A stretch of DNA of 34,713 bases. It comes from an uncultured Ruminococcus sp. (GTDB lineage Bacteria; Bacillota; Clostridia; Oscillospirales; Acutalibacteraceae). Below are positions 15,749-24,212 of the stretch, piece after piece. Each line of letters opens with the position of its first letter. Positions within the stretch are counted from its first letter, which is position 1. A model generated the notes under the pieces. That model had not been told where the DNA came from and searched no databases. It saw only the letters and a program-made list of their open reading frames with translations. The position numbers and the translations under genes are program-made. The stretch spans positions 1 through 34,713 of the forward strand of contig CACYTI010000021.1 of NCBI GenBank assembly GCA_902777275.1, written 5' to 3'.

Positions 15749-16723
15749 TTATTCACCGACAATTTTGTCGGTCATATTATTATTTTCGCATATTTCATGC
15801 AAAAAATCAATAATCTTTTTGTCATATTTTTCGGAAGCGTTAATTTTTATGTGCGAATGCGCTCCCTTTTCAAAATAAACCAACCGCTTAGGCGCATTGC
15901 AACGTTCGTACAAATCCTTTGCACGTTCCGGCAGGGAGTATTTGTCCTCCTTGCTTTGCAGCATGAGTATGGGCTTTTTAAGCTTGGGTATACGGAATAT
16001 CGGGCCGTCGTTTTTGATGTCGTAGCCCGTGAACAGCTTAATATAGCCGCGAACCTCGGGCAGCGCGGGATAGACAGGCTGCTTTGCCTCTTTGATGTGG
16101 TAATACAGACTCTCGTAGAAGCAGGTGAACATACCCTCGGCTGCCATGCCCTGAAGATAATCGGGGCAGTCGTCGGCGGTCAGCGCGAAAAGCGCGTTTG
16201 AAGCGCCTATGCATATGCCGTGCATGAACACAAGGCTGTTGCCGAAGTCGTCGTGCAGCATTTGCGCCCAGCGCAGAATGTCGCGGTGCTCGTTGTAGCC
16301 TAAAGAATTCAGCCTGCCGTCCGATTTTCCGTGTGAACGGTTGTCTATCACTAAAACATTATATCCCGCCGCGCGGTAGGGCTCGGCAAAGTAGTAAGAG
16401 TAAAGCAGCGACTCGGTGCGTCCGGCGATGATTATTGACGCCTTATCAAAGCCGAAGTCAAAATATTCGCCGAACAGGTGATATTTTCCGCTGTACACAT
16501 CTACCTCGCGCTTTTTTTCCGCGTATTTTTCCGCCCAGTCCATACCGATGTGAAACATCCGGGTTATCTCTTTGTCCTTGGGCAGGCTGCATTTGCGCCG
16601 CCACTTGCTTTTGCGGGTGCGAACTAAAAGGATCACATATATACCCGCAGGAATAATTACCAAGGGCGCCAAAACTAAAAAAAACGCCGCGATACCGATA
16701 AGTAACCAAATCCAAAAACTCAT
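15749..16723 (-). CDS. Alpha/beta-hydrolase with Cys at the nucleophile elbow
   Basis: A 324-aa membrane-anchored protein of the alpha/beta-hydrolase fold. One N-terminal transmembrane helix (about 5-34) is followed by a cap-less domain with family landmarks NVLVIDNRSHGKSDGR (122-137). The elbow reads HGICIGAS, so the usual serine is C171. An acid in SKEDKYS and a histidine in KGAHSHIKI complete a possible triad. Cys in this place is seen in dienelactone-hydrolase-type enzymes but is rare in this membrane-anchored group, which normally has GxSMG, as the sister protein at 19340-20275 has. It may be a thioesterase or acyltransferase-like enzyme, or catalytically weak. Starts 12 bases after fakA, with its ribosome site (TGAGG) overlapping the fakA stop. 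Confidence 0.82.
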   Translation of the reverse strand: MSFWIWLLIGIAAFFLVLAPLVIIPAGIYVILLVRTRKSKWRRKCSLPKDKEITRMFHIGMDWAEKYAEKKREVDVYSGKYHLFGEYFDFGFDKASIIIAGRTESLLYSYYFAEPYRAAGYNVLVIDNRSHGKSDGRLNSLGYNEHRDILRWAQMLHDDFGNSLVFMHGICIGASNALFALTADDCPDYLQGMAAEGMFTCFYESLYYHIKEAKQPVYPALPEVRGYIKLFTGYDIKNDGPIFRIPKLKKPILMLQSKEDKYSLPERAKDLYERCNAPKRLVYFEKGAHSHIKINASEKYDKKIIDFLHEICENNNMTDKIVGE

Positions 16724-16735
16724 ATTTTCCTCAAT

Positions 16736-18376
16736 TCAAGCCAGTCCGATTATCCAGTGGTACACGCTTTGTCCGCCGTCAACAAACTCTATCTCAAGCA
16801 TCGGCCAGCGCTCCTCTATTGCCTCTCTCAGAACGCCCTCTCGGTCGGGAGCGGAGTCGGCTCCCCTGAAAATTACACAGGTTTCCCTGTCGTCGATATC
16901 CTCCACGGTGCCGAGTCCGTCTATGATAGCCTGAAGGCGGTCGTTGTTTACGCAAACGATCTTATTGTCTATCAGCAAGATCTCCTCGCCCTTTTTGCAG
17001 CTTATTTCGTGATAGGCGTAGTCGCGCGAGGCGGTCGTTTCGCAAAGCGTCACGGTGTTTTCAAGACCTCCGCGCATTTCGCTGAGTCTGAAAGCAATGT
17101 CGTCGCTGTTCGGAATGTCCATCGCTATGGCGAAATATCCCTCGGCTACACTGCGCGAAGGCAGCACCGTTATGTTGTCAGCGCCGTAAAGCCCGACCGC
17201 CTGCTCCGCCGCCAAAATGACGTTGGGATTGTTTGGCAGCACAACCACCGCGTCAGCGTCAAGCTGCGCAAAGGCGTCGATGAACTCCTGAGAGGATGTG
17301 TTCATCGTTGAGCCGCCGTCAATGACCGCGTCGCAGCCTAAATCCGAGAAAAGCTTTTTCATGCCCTCTCCGTTCACCACCGCGACCGCAGCTAACCTTT
17401 TGTGCTTGCGGGTTTTATTCAGCTCTTTATTGTGCTCGTTGTGCTGAACCTGCATATTCTCAAGCTTGAAGGTCAAAAACTCGCCGTATTCCTGGCTGAG
17501 AATGATAATCTTCGCGGGTATAAGCGTGTGGATATGCACCTTGACGCGCTTGCCGTCCTGAACCGCGACTATCGAATTGCCGTACAGCTTCAAGTCCTCT
17601 ATATAAGAACTTATTCTGAAATGGCGGTTATATTTGGGGGCGTTCATAAGCTGCAAAATAAATTCCATGCAGTAGCCGTCCTCAAACGCGCTGTTCTCGT
17701 TGAACAAGTCAAAATTTATCTGCTTGGGCGGCTTGGCGGCAACGGTGTCGGACGGGAGCCTCACATCGCCGTAGAGATATTTGAGCATACCCTCCGCTAT
17801 GGCTATAAAGCCGAGCGCTCCGCTGTCAACCACGCCCGCTTCCTTCAATACCGGAAGAAGCTCGGGGGTCATGGCGAGCGATTTTTTCATCTCGGCTATA
17901 TACATAGACAAAAGCTGCTCTATCGTAGTGGAGCGGTTTATCTGTCCGCGAATATGCTCGATACCCTCGCGGGTCACCGTGAGGATCGTTCCCTCGGCGG
18001 GCTTCACCACCGCGCTGTAGGCGGTGCGGTAGCCCTTGATAAGGGCGTTGCGAAGCTCTCCCACGCCCGCCTGTGCACAGCGTGAAAGCTCAATGTAAAA
18101 GCCCTTAAAAAACTGGGAAAGAATAACGCCCGAATTTCCCCTCGCGCCGAGAAGCATTCCGCCGCTGAGCAGCTTAAGGTATTCGCCCGCGTTCATTTTT
18201 GTTTTTGCGTAGCGAATACCGTTTTCAAGCGTCAAACGCATATTGGTGCCGGTGTCGCCGTCCGAAACAGGGAAGACATTGAGCCTGTTGATCGTTTCCT
18301 CTTGGGTTTGCAGATTCGCAAGCCCGTTTTTCATCATTTGTTCAAGCTGAAAGCCGTTTATACGTTTTGTGCTCAT
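16736..18376 (-). CDS. fakA: Fatty acid kinase catalytic subunit FakA (DAK2 domain, YloV family)
   Basis: FakA phosphorylates a fatty acid held by FakB to give acyl-phosphate for phospholipid synthesis by PlsX/PlsY. The 546-aa length is typical. The N-terminal DAK2 nucleotide domain has PVSDGDTGTNMRLT (36-49) with the metal-binding Asp pair (D39, D41), then LLGARGNSGVILSQFFKG (about 75-92). The C-terminal half has the family stretch DGGSTMNTSSQEF and VLPNNPNV. ATG at 18376 lies 9 bases after the FakB-like gene. In most Firmicutes fakA sits by Asp23 and rpmB genes; placement within an acyl ligase and acyltransferase operon, next to a FakB, is unusual and supports a dedicated lipid path. Confidence 0.93.
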   Translation of the reverse strand: MSTKRINGFQLEQMMKNGLANLQTQEETINRLNVFPVSDGDTGTNMRLTLENGIRYAKTKMNAGEYLKLLSGGMLLGARGNSGVILSQFFKGFYIELSRCAQAGVGELRNALIKGYRTAYSAVVKPAEGTILTVTREGIEHIRGQINRSTTIEQLLSMYIAEMKKSLAMTPELLPVLKEAGVVDSGALGFIAIAEGMLKYLYGDVRLPSDTVAAKPPKQINFDLFNENSAFEDGYCMEFILQLMNAPKYNRHFRISSYIEDLKLYGNSIVAVQDGKRVKVHIHTLIPAKIIILSQEYGEFLTFKLENMQVQHNEHNKELNKTRKHKRLAAVAVVNGEGMKKLFSDLGCDAVIDGGSTMNTSSQEFIDAFAQLDADAVVVLPNNPNVILAAEQAVGLYGADNITVLPSRSVAEGYFAIAMDIPNSDDIAFRLSEMRGGLENTVTLCETTASRDYAYHEISCKKGEEILLIDNKIVCVNNDRLQAIIDGLGTVEDIDDRETCVIFRGADSAPDREGVLREAIEERWPMLEIEFVDGGQSVYHWIIGLA

Positions 18377-18385
18377 AAAAACCTT

Positions 18386-19321
18386 TTACTCTGCGGAGTT
18401 TAAAAATCCGACCAGCAGCGCCTTTTCTTCCTCAAGATCCCTTGAGATCGGCTTGCCGATGTAATACGCAGCCATAAGTCCGGGACCCACGTTTATTCCC
18501 GTGGCGGGAAATACGTCTACAATGCGCACTTCCTTGGGCTTGATGGTCTCTTCGATCATCTGCTTATATTTTTCCGCCTGCGGCAGACGGTTTGACTGTG
18601 CGACGAAAATCATCTGCTCCTCGGGCTTTTCGATCGTAGCGGCGATATATTTCAGCAGCACGGAATATGCCTTTTTTGCGCCCTTTGCCTTGCCGATGGG
18701 TGTGGTCATGCCGTTGTAGTCAAACTCGCCAATCGGCTTTATTCCGACGATAGTACCCATAAACGCGGCGGCATGGTTCAACCTGCCTTTTTTTGCGACG
18801 AATGAAAGGTCATCAAGCCAGCCGGCCTGATGATAACGGCATTTGTTTTCTTCGATCCAAGCCGTCACTTCATCAAGCGACTTGCCCTCGTCGCGGAGCT
18901 GAGCCGCCTTTACGACCATAAGTCCGAAGCCGGGGCCGAAGCGCAGGGAATCTACAACATTTATTTTCGCGTCGCAGTATTTTTCCAAAACCTGATCACG
19001 GGCTTTTACCGCAAAGTCATACGTTCCGCTCATTCCGGAGGACATTGTAATGACCATTACATCCTTTCCCTGCGAAACGTATTTTTCATACACAGCAGCG
19101 AACATATCGGGGTTCGCCGGAGAGGTCGAGTAGCCGTTGGGATTTTTCTTGAGCTTGCTGTAAAAGTCCACCCTGTCCATATCCTTCCAGCTAAGAAACT
19201 GCGGAATCTCGCTGCCGTCGGGCAGATGAATATGACCCAAAACGGGCACTATGTCAAATTCCCTGAGCATATCCTCGTTGAGGTCGCTTGTTCCATCCGT
19301 GATAAGGATAAATTTCTTCAT
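18386..19321 (-). CDS. DegV family fatty acid-binding protein (FakB)
   Basis: DegV/FakB proteins bind one fatty acid in a deep pocket and present its carboxylate to FakA. This 311-aa protein has the family marks: ITDGTSDL near the N-terminus, YSTSPANPD (64-72), ITMSSGMSGTYDFA (about 96-109), VVDSLRFGPGFGLMV, and a C-terminal DVFPATGINVGPGLMAAYYIG. ATG at 19321, AAAGG upstream. It directly precedes fakA with 9 bases between, so a matched kinase pair is likely. Which fatty acid it prefers cannot be read from sequence. Confidence 0.92.
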   Translation of the reverse strand: MKKFILITDGTSDLNEDMLREFDIVPVLGHIHLPDGSEIPQFLSWKDMDRVDFYSKLKKNPNGYSTSPANPDMFAAVYEKYVSQGKDVMVITMSSGMSGTYDFAVKARDQVLEKYCDAKINVVDSLRFGPGFGLMVVKAAQLRDEGKSLDEVTAWIEENKCRYHQAGWLDDLSFVAKKGRLNHAAAFMGTIVGIKPIGEFDYNGMTTPIGKAKGAKKAYSVLLKYIAATIEKPEEQMIFVAQSNRLPQAEKYKQMIEETIKPKEVRIVDVFPATGINVGPGLMAAYYIGKPISRDLEEEKALLVGFLNSAE

Positions 19322-19339
19322 TGTATTTCAGTCCTTTGC

Positions 19340-20275
19340 TTAATTAAAATATATATTTATAAAATCGGTAAGCTCTTTTTCCGTTTTTTCGGGGTTCTTT
19401 AAAATGGACAGCGTATGCGGAGCGCCCTCAACGAGCAGCAGCTTTTTTGTTGATGAACAGGCGTTGTAATTCGCAAGTCCCCAGCGGTACTCCACCGTTT
19501 CGTCGTTGGTGCCGTGCAGAAAAAAAGCAGGAACGCGCGCGTGAGCGAGCGAGTCGGTCGTCGCGCTCTTTATATCGACGCGCAAAAACAGCCTCGCAAG
19601 GATACGCTGGGCGGGAACCATAATTCCCGGAATGTGATTTTTGCGCACGTCGCGCCGCATTTGCTCATAAACCGAGTAAAATCCGCTGTCAATGACCATC
19701 GCCTTGACCGCCGTTCCGTTCAGCTTGTCGCTCGCGTAAGACACCGAAGCGCCGCCCATAGACACGCCGTAAAGCAGAATTTCCTCCGCGCCCAACTCCT
19801 GCGCGCGGTTTATCCAGCTAAGCACGTCGTACTGTTCGCGGATACCGATCGTCGTCCATCTGCCGTCGCTCCTTCCGTGAGAGCGGTGACAGGCGAGCAG
19901 TACATTGAAGCCGCTCTTGTATAAAAACCGCGCGTGAGCCGAAAGATTGGTATAAAGCTCGGCGCCGATCCCGTGAAAAAGTATAGCCGTGCGGTGGGTA
20001 CCCCGGTCGTAATAATCCCCGCGCAGGGTCAGCCCGTCATACGACAGAACATCGACCTCGGTGTGCGGCTTGGCTTTGAGCCACTCGCGCGCCTCGGCTA
20101 TCCTTCCGAGGTACGGAATATAGTAGTGGTTCTTGAATTTTTCCATATCGTATTCTTCAAACGGCACCGCTTTTTTTCTTCCGAAAACCGCGAAAAAAAT
20201 CAGCAGCGCGGGAGCTAAAAGAAATATGACAAACGCAGCCAAAGCAGCGATTATTATCATCGTCACGATATTCAT
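19340..20275 (-). CDS. Membrane-anchored alpha/beta hydrolase, serine type
   Basis: A 311-aa protein from ATG 20275 (GGGAG 7 bases upstream; the TTG at 20278 is too close). A strong N-terminal transmembrane helix (about 4-32) is followed by an alpha/beta-hydrolase domain. The nucleophile elbow is GVSMGGAS (S172), with an oxyanion stretch LFHGIGAE, a probable acid in HGTNDETVE and His in GAPHTLS. It resembles the YqkD/BAAT-like group of bacterial hydrolases of unknown substrate and is clearly paralogous in layout to the protein at 15749-16723, with shared NVLLACHRSHGRSDGR-type motif. It sits between the LRAT-like gene and fakB in the lipid operon. Confidence 0.87.
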   Translation of the reverse strand: MNIVTMIIIAALAAFVIFLLAPALLIFFAVFGRKKAVPFEEYDMEKFKNHYYIPYLGRIAEAREWLKAKPHTEVDVLSYDGLTLRGDYYDRGTHRTAILFHGIGAELYTNLSAHARFLYKSGFNVLLACHRSHGRSDGRWTTIGIREQYDVLSWINRAQELGAEEILLYGVSMGGASVSYASDKLNGTAVKAMVIDSGFYSVYEQMRRDVRKNHIPGIMVPAQRILARLFLRVDIKSATTDSLAHARVPAFFLHGTNDETVEYRWGLANYNACSSTKKLLLVEGAPHTLSILKNPEKTEKELTDFINIYFN

Positions 20276-20287
20276 CAAACCACTCCC

Positions 20288-21139
20288 TTATTCAAAATAT
20301 TTTCCTCCCATGAGGAAGGAGGAGCCGTCCTCGACCCAAAAGTATTTTACGGCGGAGCTGTTTTTGCCGCTTACCTCAACGGGCATTCGGGGATTTTTTA
20401 ACGTTCGGCAAACGCCCTTGCGGCGGATATCTTTGCCCAAACGCAGGCTGACGTCGGCGTTGGAAACCGCAACGGCGGCTAACCCGTCGCGTTCGGACAG
20501 AGAAAAGCTGAACGAATCGCAGACCCATTTGCCCATAAGCTGCCTTTTAAAGCCCGCGTTTTTTAAATCGGTGTTGAATGAGCGCCCTGCGGCATAGCCC
20601 AAAAGCTTCCACAAAAATCTCGCGGCGTTCCGCTCTTCGGGTGAGGAAATGTTGTCTATCTCCGCTTTGCGCCTTTCCGGAAAAATCCCGACGCCGCTGA
20701 CGTTTTCGGGGATCACAGCTATATAGACGTCGCAAATCGGGCGGCTCAGCCAGCGTCGGCGGACGTCCTCCGCCTGAAGACACCTTGCCTCGCCAAACAC
20801 ACATTCGTTCACAAAATGCTCGCAGTTGTTGTGGATTATGTTATAGCCGCCTTTTCCTATCGCGGCGCGGGCGCGGGAAACGGTTTCCTCAGCAGGCAGC
20901 CTTCGCTTTGACTCAGAGCGGTCAAGAACCGCAGTTTCGACGATGCAGCCGCAGGCAAACACGTCTATATCGGTCGCTAACACGGAAGGCTCGCCCTCCT
21001 TAGCGCGGTTCTCCGCTGTGGGCGGCAGCCCGAACTGGATCACTTCATCCTCGCTGACAAAAATGCCGTAGTGATACAGCGAGCCTAAACGGATGCGGAT
21101 CATATCGCCCGCTCTGCACTGAACAGGCTCCCATTTCAT
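20288..21139 (-). CDS. LRAT/NlpC-like acyltransferase-fold protein with decayed PPTase-like tail
   Basis: A 283-aa protein. The N-terminal half (about 8-140) has the LRAT/NlpC thiol fold: GDMIRIRLGSLYHYGIFV gives the catalytic His (H23) and HNNCEHFVNEC gives the catalytic Cys (C106). LRAT-type enzymes take an acyl group onto Cys and pass it to an acceptor; some cleave phospholipids. The C-terminal part (about 165-283) resembles a Sfp-type phosphopantetheinyl transferase in spacing (FSFSLSERDGLAAVAVS, then KYFWVEDGSSF), but the GVDIE metal motif reads SLRLG and WTxKE reads WVEDG, so it is probably inactive. The ATG at 21139 overlaps the acyl carrier protein stop (ATGA). The LRAT call is firm; the PPTase-like call is inference. 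Confidence 0.75.
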   Translation of the reverse strand: MKWEPVQCRAGDMIRIRLGSLYHYGIFVSEDEVIQFGLPPTAENRAKEGEPSVLATDIDVFACGCIVETAVLDRSESKRRLPAEETVSRARAAIGKGGYNIIHNNCEHFVNECVFGEARCLQAEDVRRRWLSRPICDVYIAVIPENVSGVGIFPERRKAEIDNISSPEERNAARFLWKLLGYAAGRSFNTDLKNAGFKRQLMGKWVCDSFSFSLSERDGLAAVAVSNADVSLRLGKDIRRKGVCRTLKNPRMPVEVSGKNSSAVKYFWVEDGSSFLMGGKYFE

Positions 21140-21393
21140 TGCAATCTTTCTCCTATATATTCCACGACGTCGCCGACTGTCTTAAACTCGTTCATGCCCA
21201 CGTTGTCAAAGCGGATGCCGAACTCCTCCTCAGTGGCTATTATCAAATAGAGCATATTGACCGAGGTCAAGCCCAAATCAGTCTGCAATCGGGTCTGCTC
21301 GTTTACGGAGTCGATGCTTTCAAAGCTGCCGTCGCCGGCGGAAAGAAGTATCTCTTTGAGTTTTTCGGTTATTTCTGTTTTATTTACTGACAT
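21136..21393 (-). CDS. Acyl carrier protein
   Basis: An 85-aa stand-alone carrier protein of the phosphopantetheine-binding fold. The attachment serine is S44 in DLGLTSVNMLYLI; TSV replaces the DSL usual in housekeeping AcpP, which suggests a specialised carrier. Acidic helix 2 (IIATEEEFGIRFDN) is typical. It overlaps the ligase gene before it (by 10 bases) and the LRAT-like gene after it (by 4), so it is made with them and probably carries acyl groups loaded by one of the AMP-forming ligases. Confidence 0.92.
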   Translation of the reverse strand: MSVNKTEITEKLKEILLSAGDGSFESIDSVNEQTRLQTDLGLTSVNMLYLIIATEEEFGIRFDNVGMNEFKTVGDVVEYIGERLQ

Positions 21394-22880
21394 TTTTTAT
21401 ATCTCACAATCTTCATGCTCGGAGTGCGTTCAAAGTCTGATTTTCTAATCACAATTTTGCTTACGCGCTCAAAGGTGGGAAGGCTTTCGTTGATTTTTTG
21501 CAGCGCCTCGGTAATATAGGTGTTTACGTCGTCTGTTGCAAGCTTCTGCACCTCGGCGGCGCGCGGAACTACCTCAAGCGACAAAAAGCGCCTTCCGTTT
21601 TCGTCCTCGTCCTCGAACACCTGCGAATCCTGAATAAAAGGCAGGGTGTTGAACTCCGCCTCAAGCTCGGCGGGAGAAATGTTTTCGCCCGTGGGCAGCA
21701 CGATCACCTCTTTTATTCTTCCCGTGATGTACAAAAAGCCGTCGTCGTCGATTTTTACTAAATCGCCTGTTTTGAACCAGCCGTCCTCATAGGCGTCGGG
21801 CTCGGCGCAGCCGACATAGCCGTCCATCATGTTTTTGCCCTTGAGCCAAAGCTCGCCGTCAACGATCCTATATTCCATCTCGGGGAAAATAAGACCGACC
21901 GAACCGGGCTTGTTGAGGTTTTCGGGATTGCCCGAAACGAGATTCGCTGACTCGGTGAGGCCGTAGCCGGGATAGAGCGCTACGCCCGCCTTGTCATACT
22001 CCTCAACGAGGTACTGAGGAACGTTCGCCGCTCCGCAGATGATGGTTTTAAGGCTGTCGCCGAACATATTCTTTCCGAATTTTTTCGAGAGCGAAAGCGC
22101 CATATCCGCAAGCGCGGGAACGAGCACCATGATAGTCGGCTTGAACATAGCAGCGTCGCGGAACATATTTCGGTTGTCGCGGCAGATGTGAAGAGTGCTT
22201 CCGGTATAAAGCGAGGCGAGCATATTTCTGATTAATCCGAAAACGTGCGACAGCGGAAGCACCAGCATATAGCGCTGTTCAAACGTGCCGGGAACACCTA
22301 AACAACTGTTGATAACGCCCTGCATTACGGCGGTGTTCGACAGCAGAGCGCCCTTTGGTCTGCCCGTGGTGCCGCCTGTCATTATGATAGTGCAGCCGTC
22401 CTTGCCGTCGCACTCGGCGGCGGGGCATTTCTCTCCCGAGGTCACCGACGGAGAGATAACCGTAAGGTCGGGGCAAAGGCTCGCCTTCTGCGCGTCAAGA
22501 GTTATCAATGCGTCATAGCCAAACATAAGGCGGGTACCCGCTACGGCTTTCTCGTCAAGATGAGCGGGCAAAACCGCCGCCGTGCAGCCCAATGTCACAA
22601 CGGCTAAAAACGCCTTTACAAAATCATATGAATTGGGAAGGAGAATAGCCACGCGCGATTTCTCGGCGATGCGGGGTTTCAAAACGGCGCGGAAATCCGC
22701 TACGTCGTCCGCGAGAGCCGCGAAGGTGTATTCCTTTCCGTCGTCCGAAACGGCGGTCAAACCGGCGTATTCAGCCGAGCGTTCCTCCCACATCTTAGCC
22801 AAGGTTTCATAAGGCTTGATGCGGCTGAAGGTCTCCTCGCCCGTGTAAGCACGGTATTGCTCCAAAGTGTTTGCAATCAT
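21384..22880 (-). CDS. Acyl-AMP ligase (ANL superfamily), likely fatty acyl-ACP or -CoA ligase
   Basis: A 498-aa adenylate-forming enzyme that activates a carboxylic acid as acyl-AMP and passes it to a thiol. Motifs are intact: P-loop MTGGTTGRPKGA (167-178), YGLTE (306-310), GWFKTGDL (367-374) with the ribose-binding Asp, GRIKEVI hinge (387-393), and the catalytic A10 lysine in TPSMKIVRYK (about K490). It is immediately followed by, and overlaps, the acyl carrier protein gene, so acyl-ACP is the likely product. ATG at 22880 has GAGG upstream. The 62 bases before it contain a TATAAT without a clear -35 box. Confidence 0.9.
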   Translation of the reverse strand: MIANTLEQYRAYTGEETFSRIKPYETLAKMWEERSAEYAGLTAVSDDGKEYTFAALADDVADFRAVLKPRIAEKSRVAILLPNSYDFVKAFLAVVTLGCTAAVLPAHLDEKAVAGTRLMFGYDALITLDAQKASLCPDLTVISPSVTSGEKCPAAECDGKDGCTIIMTGGTTGRPKGALLSNTAVMQGVINSCLGVPGTFEQRYMLVLPLSHVFGLIRNMLASLYTGSTLHICRDNRNMFRDAAMFKPTIMVLVPALADMALSLSKKFGKNMFGDSLKTIICGAANVPQYLVEEYDKAGVALYPGYGLTESANLVSGNPENLNKPGSVGLIFPEMEYRIVDGELWLKGKNMMDGYVGCAEPDAYEDGWFKTGDLVKIDDDGFLYITGRIKEVIVLPTGENISPAELEAEFNTLPFIQDSQVFEDEDENGRRFLSLEVVPRAAEVQKLATDDVNTYITEALQKINESLPTFERVSKIVIRKSDFERTPSMKIVRYKKCQ

Positions 22881-22942
22881 TTTCTATTTCCTCTCTATTG
22901 TAAATAATATACCGTTAATTGATTATATGCCTGAGGAACAAT

Positions 22943-23593
22943 TCATAAATTCCTTGCTATCTCCTCAAGCTGCTCCTCGCGCTGTCTGAGAAGCTCGGTG
23001 GCTTCTTTTATTTTTTTGAACGCCGGACCGTCCGCGCACATGGCGGCTACGTCCACGGGCTCGCCGATGACCGCTTTCAGGCGGCTGTACCAGTGCTCCC
23101 TCGGCTTCATAAAAATCGGCACCACGGGGCGCTTGCTCTGCATCGAGAGCAGCACCATGCCCGACTTGAACTCGGTCATATCTCCGCCCTCGCCGTTCAC
23201 ATGACCCTCGGGAAACAGGGTGACGACCTTACCATCCTTCATGCTTTCGGTGATCACGCGGAACGAGTTGATATTGAAGTTTTCCGCGTCTATCGGTATA
23301 AGGCAGCCTGCCGCGCGAAAAAACGGTCCCGCCTTTGTCTTTAAAAACGCCTGGTGGCAAACAAAAAACTGGCGTCGGTACCAAACAACGAACATTGTAA
23401 ATGCCGGATCTACAAAGCTTGTGTGGTTTGAGATGACCAGCGCGCCGCCGCGTATGCGTTTTTTTGCCGCTTTTGAAGCGTAACGGATTTTCGGCCGTAA
23501 CCATATCACACCCGGAAGTGCGCCCGTTACACGCATAAAATCATAAAAAAAGTATTTAAAAGTAAAAAGCTTAGCTTTTTTTGATCCGCTCAT
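22943..23593 (-). CDS. PlsC-type acyltransferase 1
   Basis: A 216-aa member of the 1-acyl-glycerol-3-phosphate acyltransferase family, which moves an acyl chain from acyl-ACP or acyl-CoA onto a glycerolipid or similar hydroxyl. Block I is NHTSFVD (H57, D62; the HX4D catalytic pair) and block III is FPEGHVNGEG. Hydrophobic N-terminal stretch suggests membrane association. Starts inside the end of the previous PlsC gene (23-base overlap), ATG 23593 with GGGAG upstream. Two adjacent but quite different PlsC proteins suggest acylation at two positions or on two acceptors. Confidence 0.9.
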   Translation of the reverse strand: MSGSKKAKLFTFKYFFYDFMRVTGALPGVIWLRPKIRYASKAAKKRIRGGALVISNHTSFVDPAFTMFVVWYRRQFFVCHQAFLKTKAGPFFRAAGCLIPIDAENFNINSFRVITESMKDGKVVTLFPEGHVNGEGGDMTEFKSGMVLLSMQSKRPVVPIFMKPREHWYSRLKAVIGEPVDVAAMCADGPAFKKIKEATELLRQREEQLEEIARNL

Positions 23594-24212
23594 ACAGCTC
23601 CCGCTCCAAACCGATAATTTTTTCTCTCATAGCGTCGGATATCCGCTCGATGTTCTCCTTTTCGGACAGCTCCTCATCAACAAGCTCACGCGCGCAAATC
23701 GGTTTTCCGATTATGACCCTTGCGCGTTTAAGGCTGAAATATTTTCCGTTTGTAAACACGGGGATCATCGGCGCGCCGCTGAGAAGCCCCAAATACGCCG
23801 CGCTCGGCTTGAACGGCAGCGGACGCTCCTCGTCCTTCAGCGGAAGGCGGCTTTCGGGGAAAATCAAAACCACTCCGCCTTTTTCAAGAATCTCCTGAGA
23901 ACGCGAAACAAAGCCAAAGTTAAAGCCCGTGCGGTCAACCTTTATTCCGCCCATCATTTTAAGGAAAAGTCCGAGCGGCTTTTTCTGAAACAGCACCTCC
24001 GCCATTTGGGCGCGGAGCGTGCGAAAGAAAAACACAAACAAATAGACGCCGTAATCCCAAACCGAGGTATGGTTTGAATATATGATCGCCGCGCCCTTTA
24101 TCCGACGGCTCTGAACGTTTTTGTCCTCGTAATACACCTTTGTGCGGAATATGGGAAGCTGCACGAAATAACCCGTGATTTTCACAAAGGTATTCCAAAA
24201 TCTAATAAACAT
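23571..24212 (-). CDS. PlsC-type acyltransferase 2
   Basis: A 213-aa acyltransferase of the PlsC family. The HX4D motif is NHTSVWD (H48, D53) and the block III motif is IFPESRLP with Ser instead of the common Gly after Glu (FPEGT). A hydrophobic segment (YGVYLFVFFF) follows the first motif. It overlaps the ligase-carrier gene upstream by 11 bases and the next PlsC gene downstream by 23. Acceptor and acyl donor are unknown; context favours acyl groups from the carrier domains encoded next to it. Confidence 0.88.
   Translation of the reverse strand: MFIRFWNTFVKITGYFVQLPIFRTKVYYEDKNVQSRRIKGAAIIYSNHTSVWDYGVYLFVFFFRTLRAQMAEVLFQKKPLGLFLKMMGGIKVDRTGFNFGFVSRSQEILEKGGVVLIFPESRLPLKDEERPLPFKPSAAYLGLLSGAPMIPVFTNGKYFSLKRARVIIGKPICARELVDEELSEKENIERISDAMREKIIGLERELYERIKKS

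Noticed and set aside
17402-18085. Plus-strand open frame of 227 codons opposite fakA
   Set aside because: FakA motifs on the minus strand cover the region continuously, so this frame is a codon-bias shadow.
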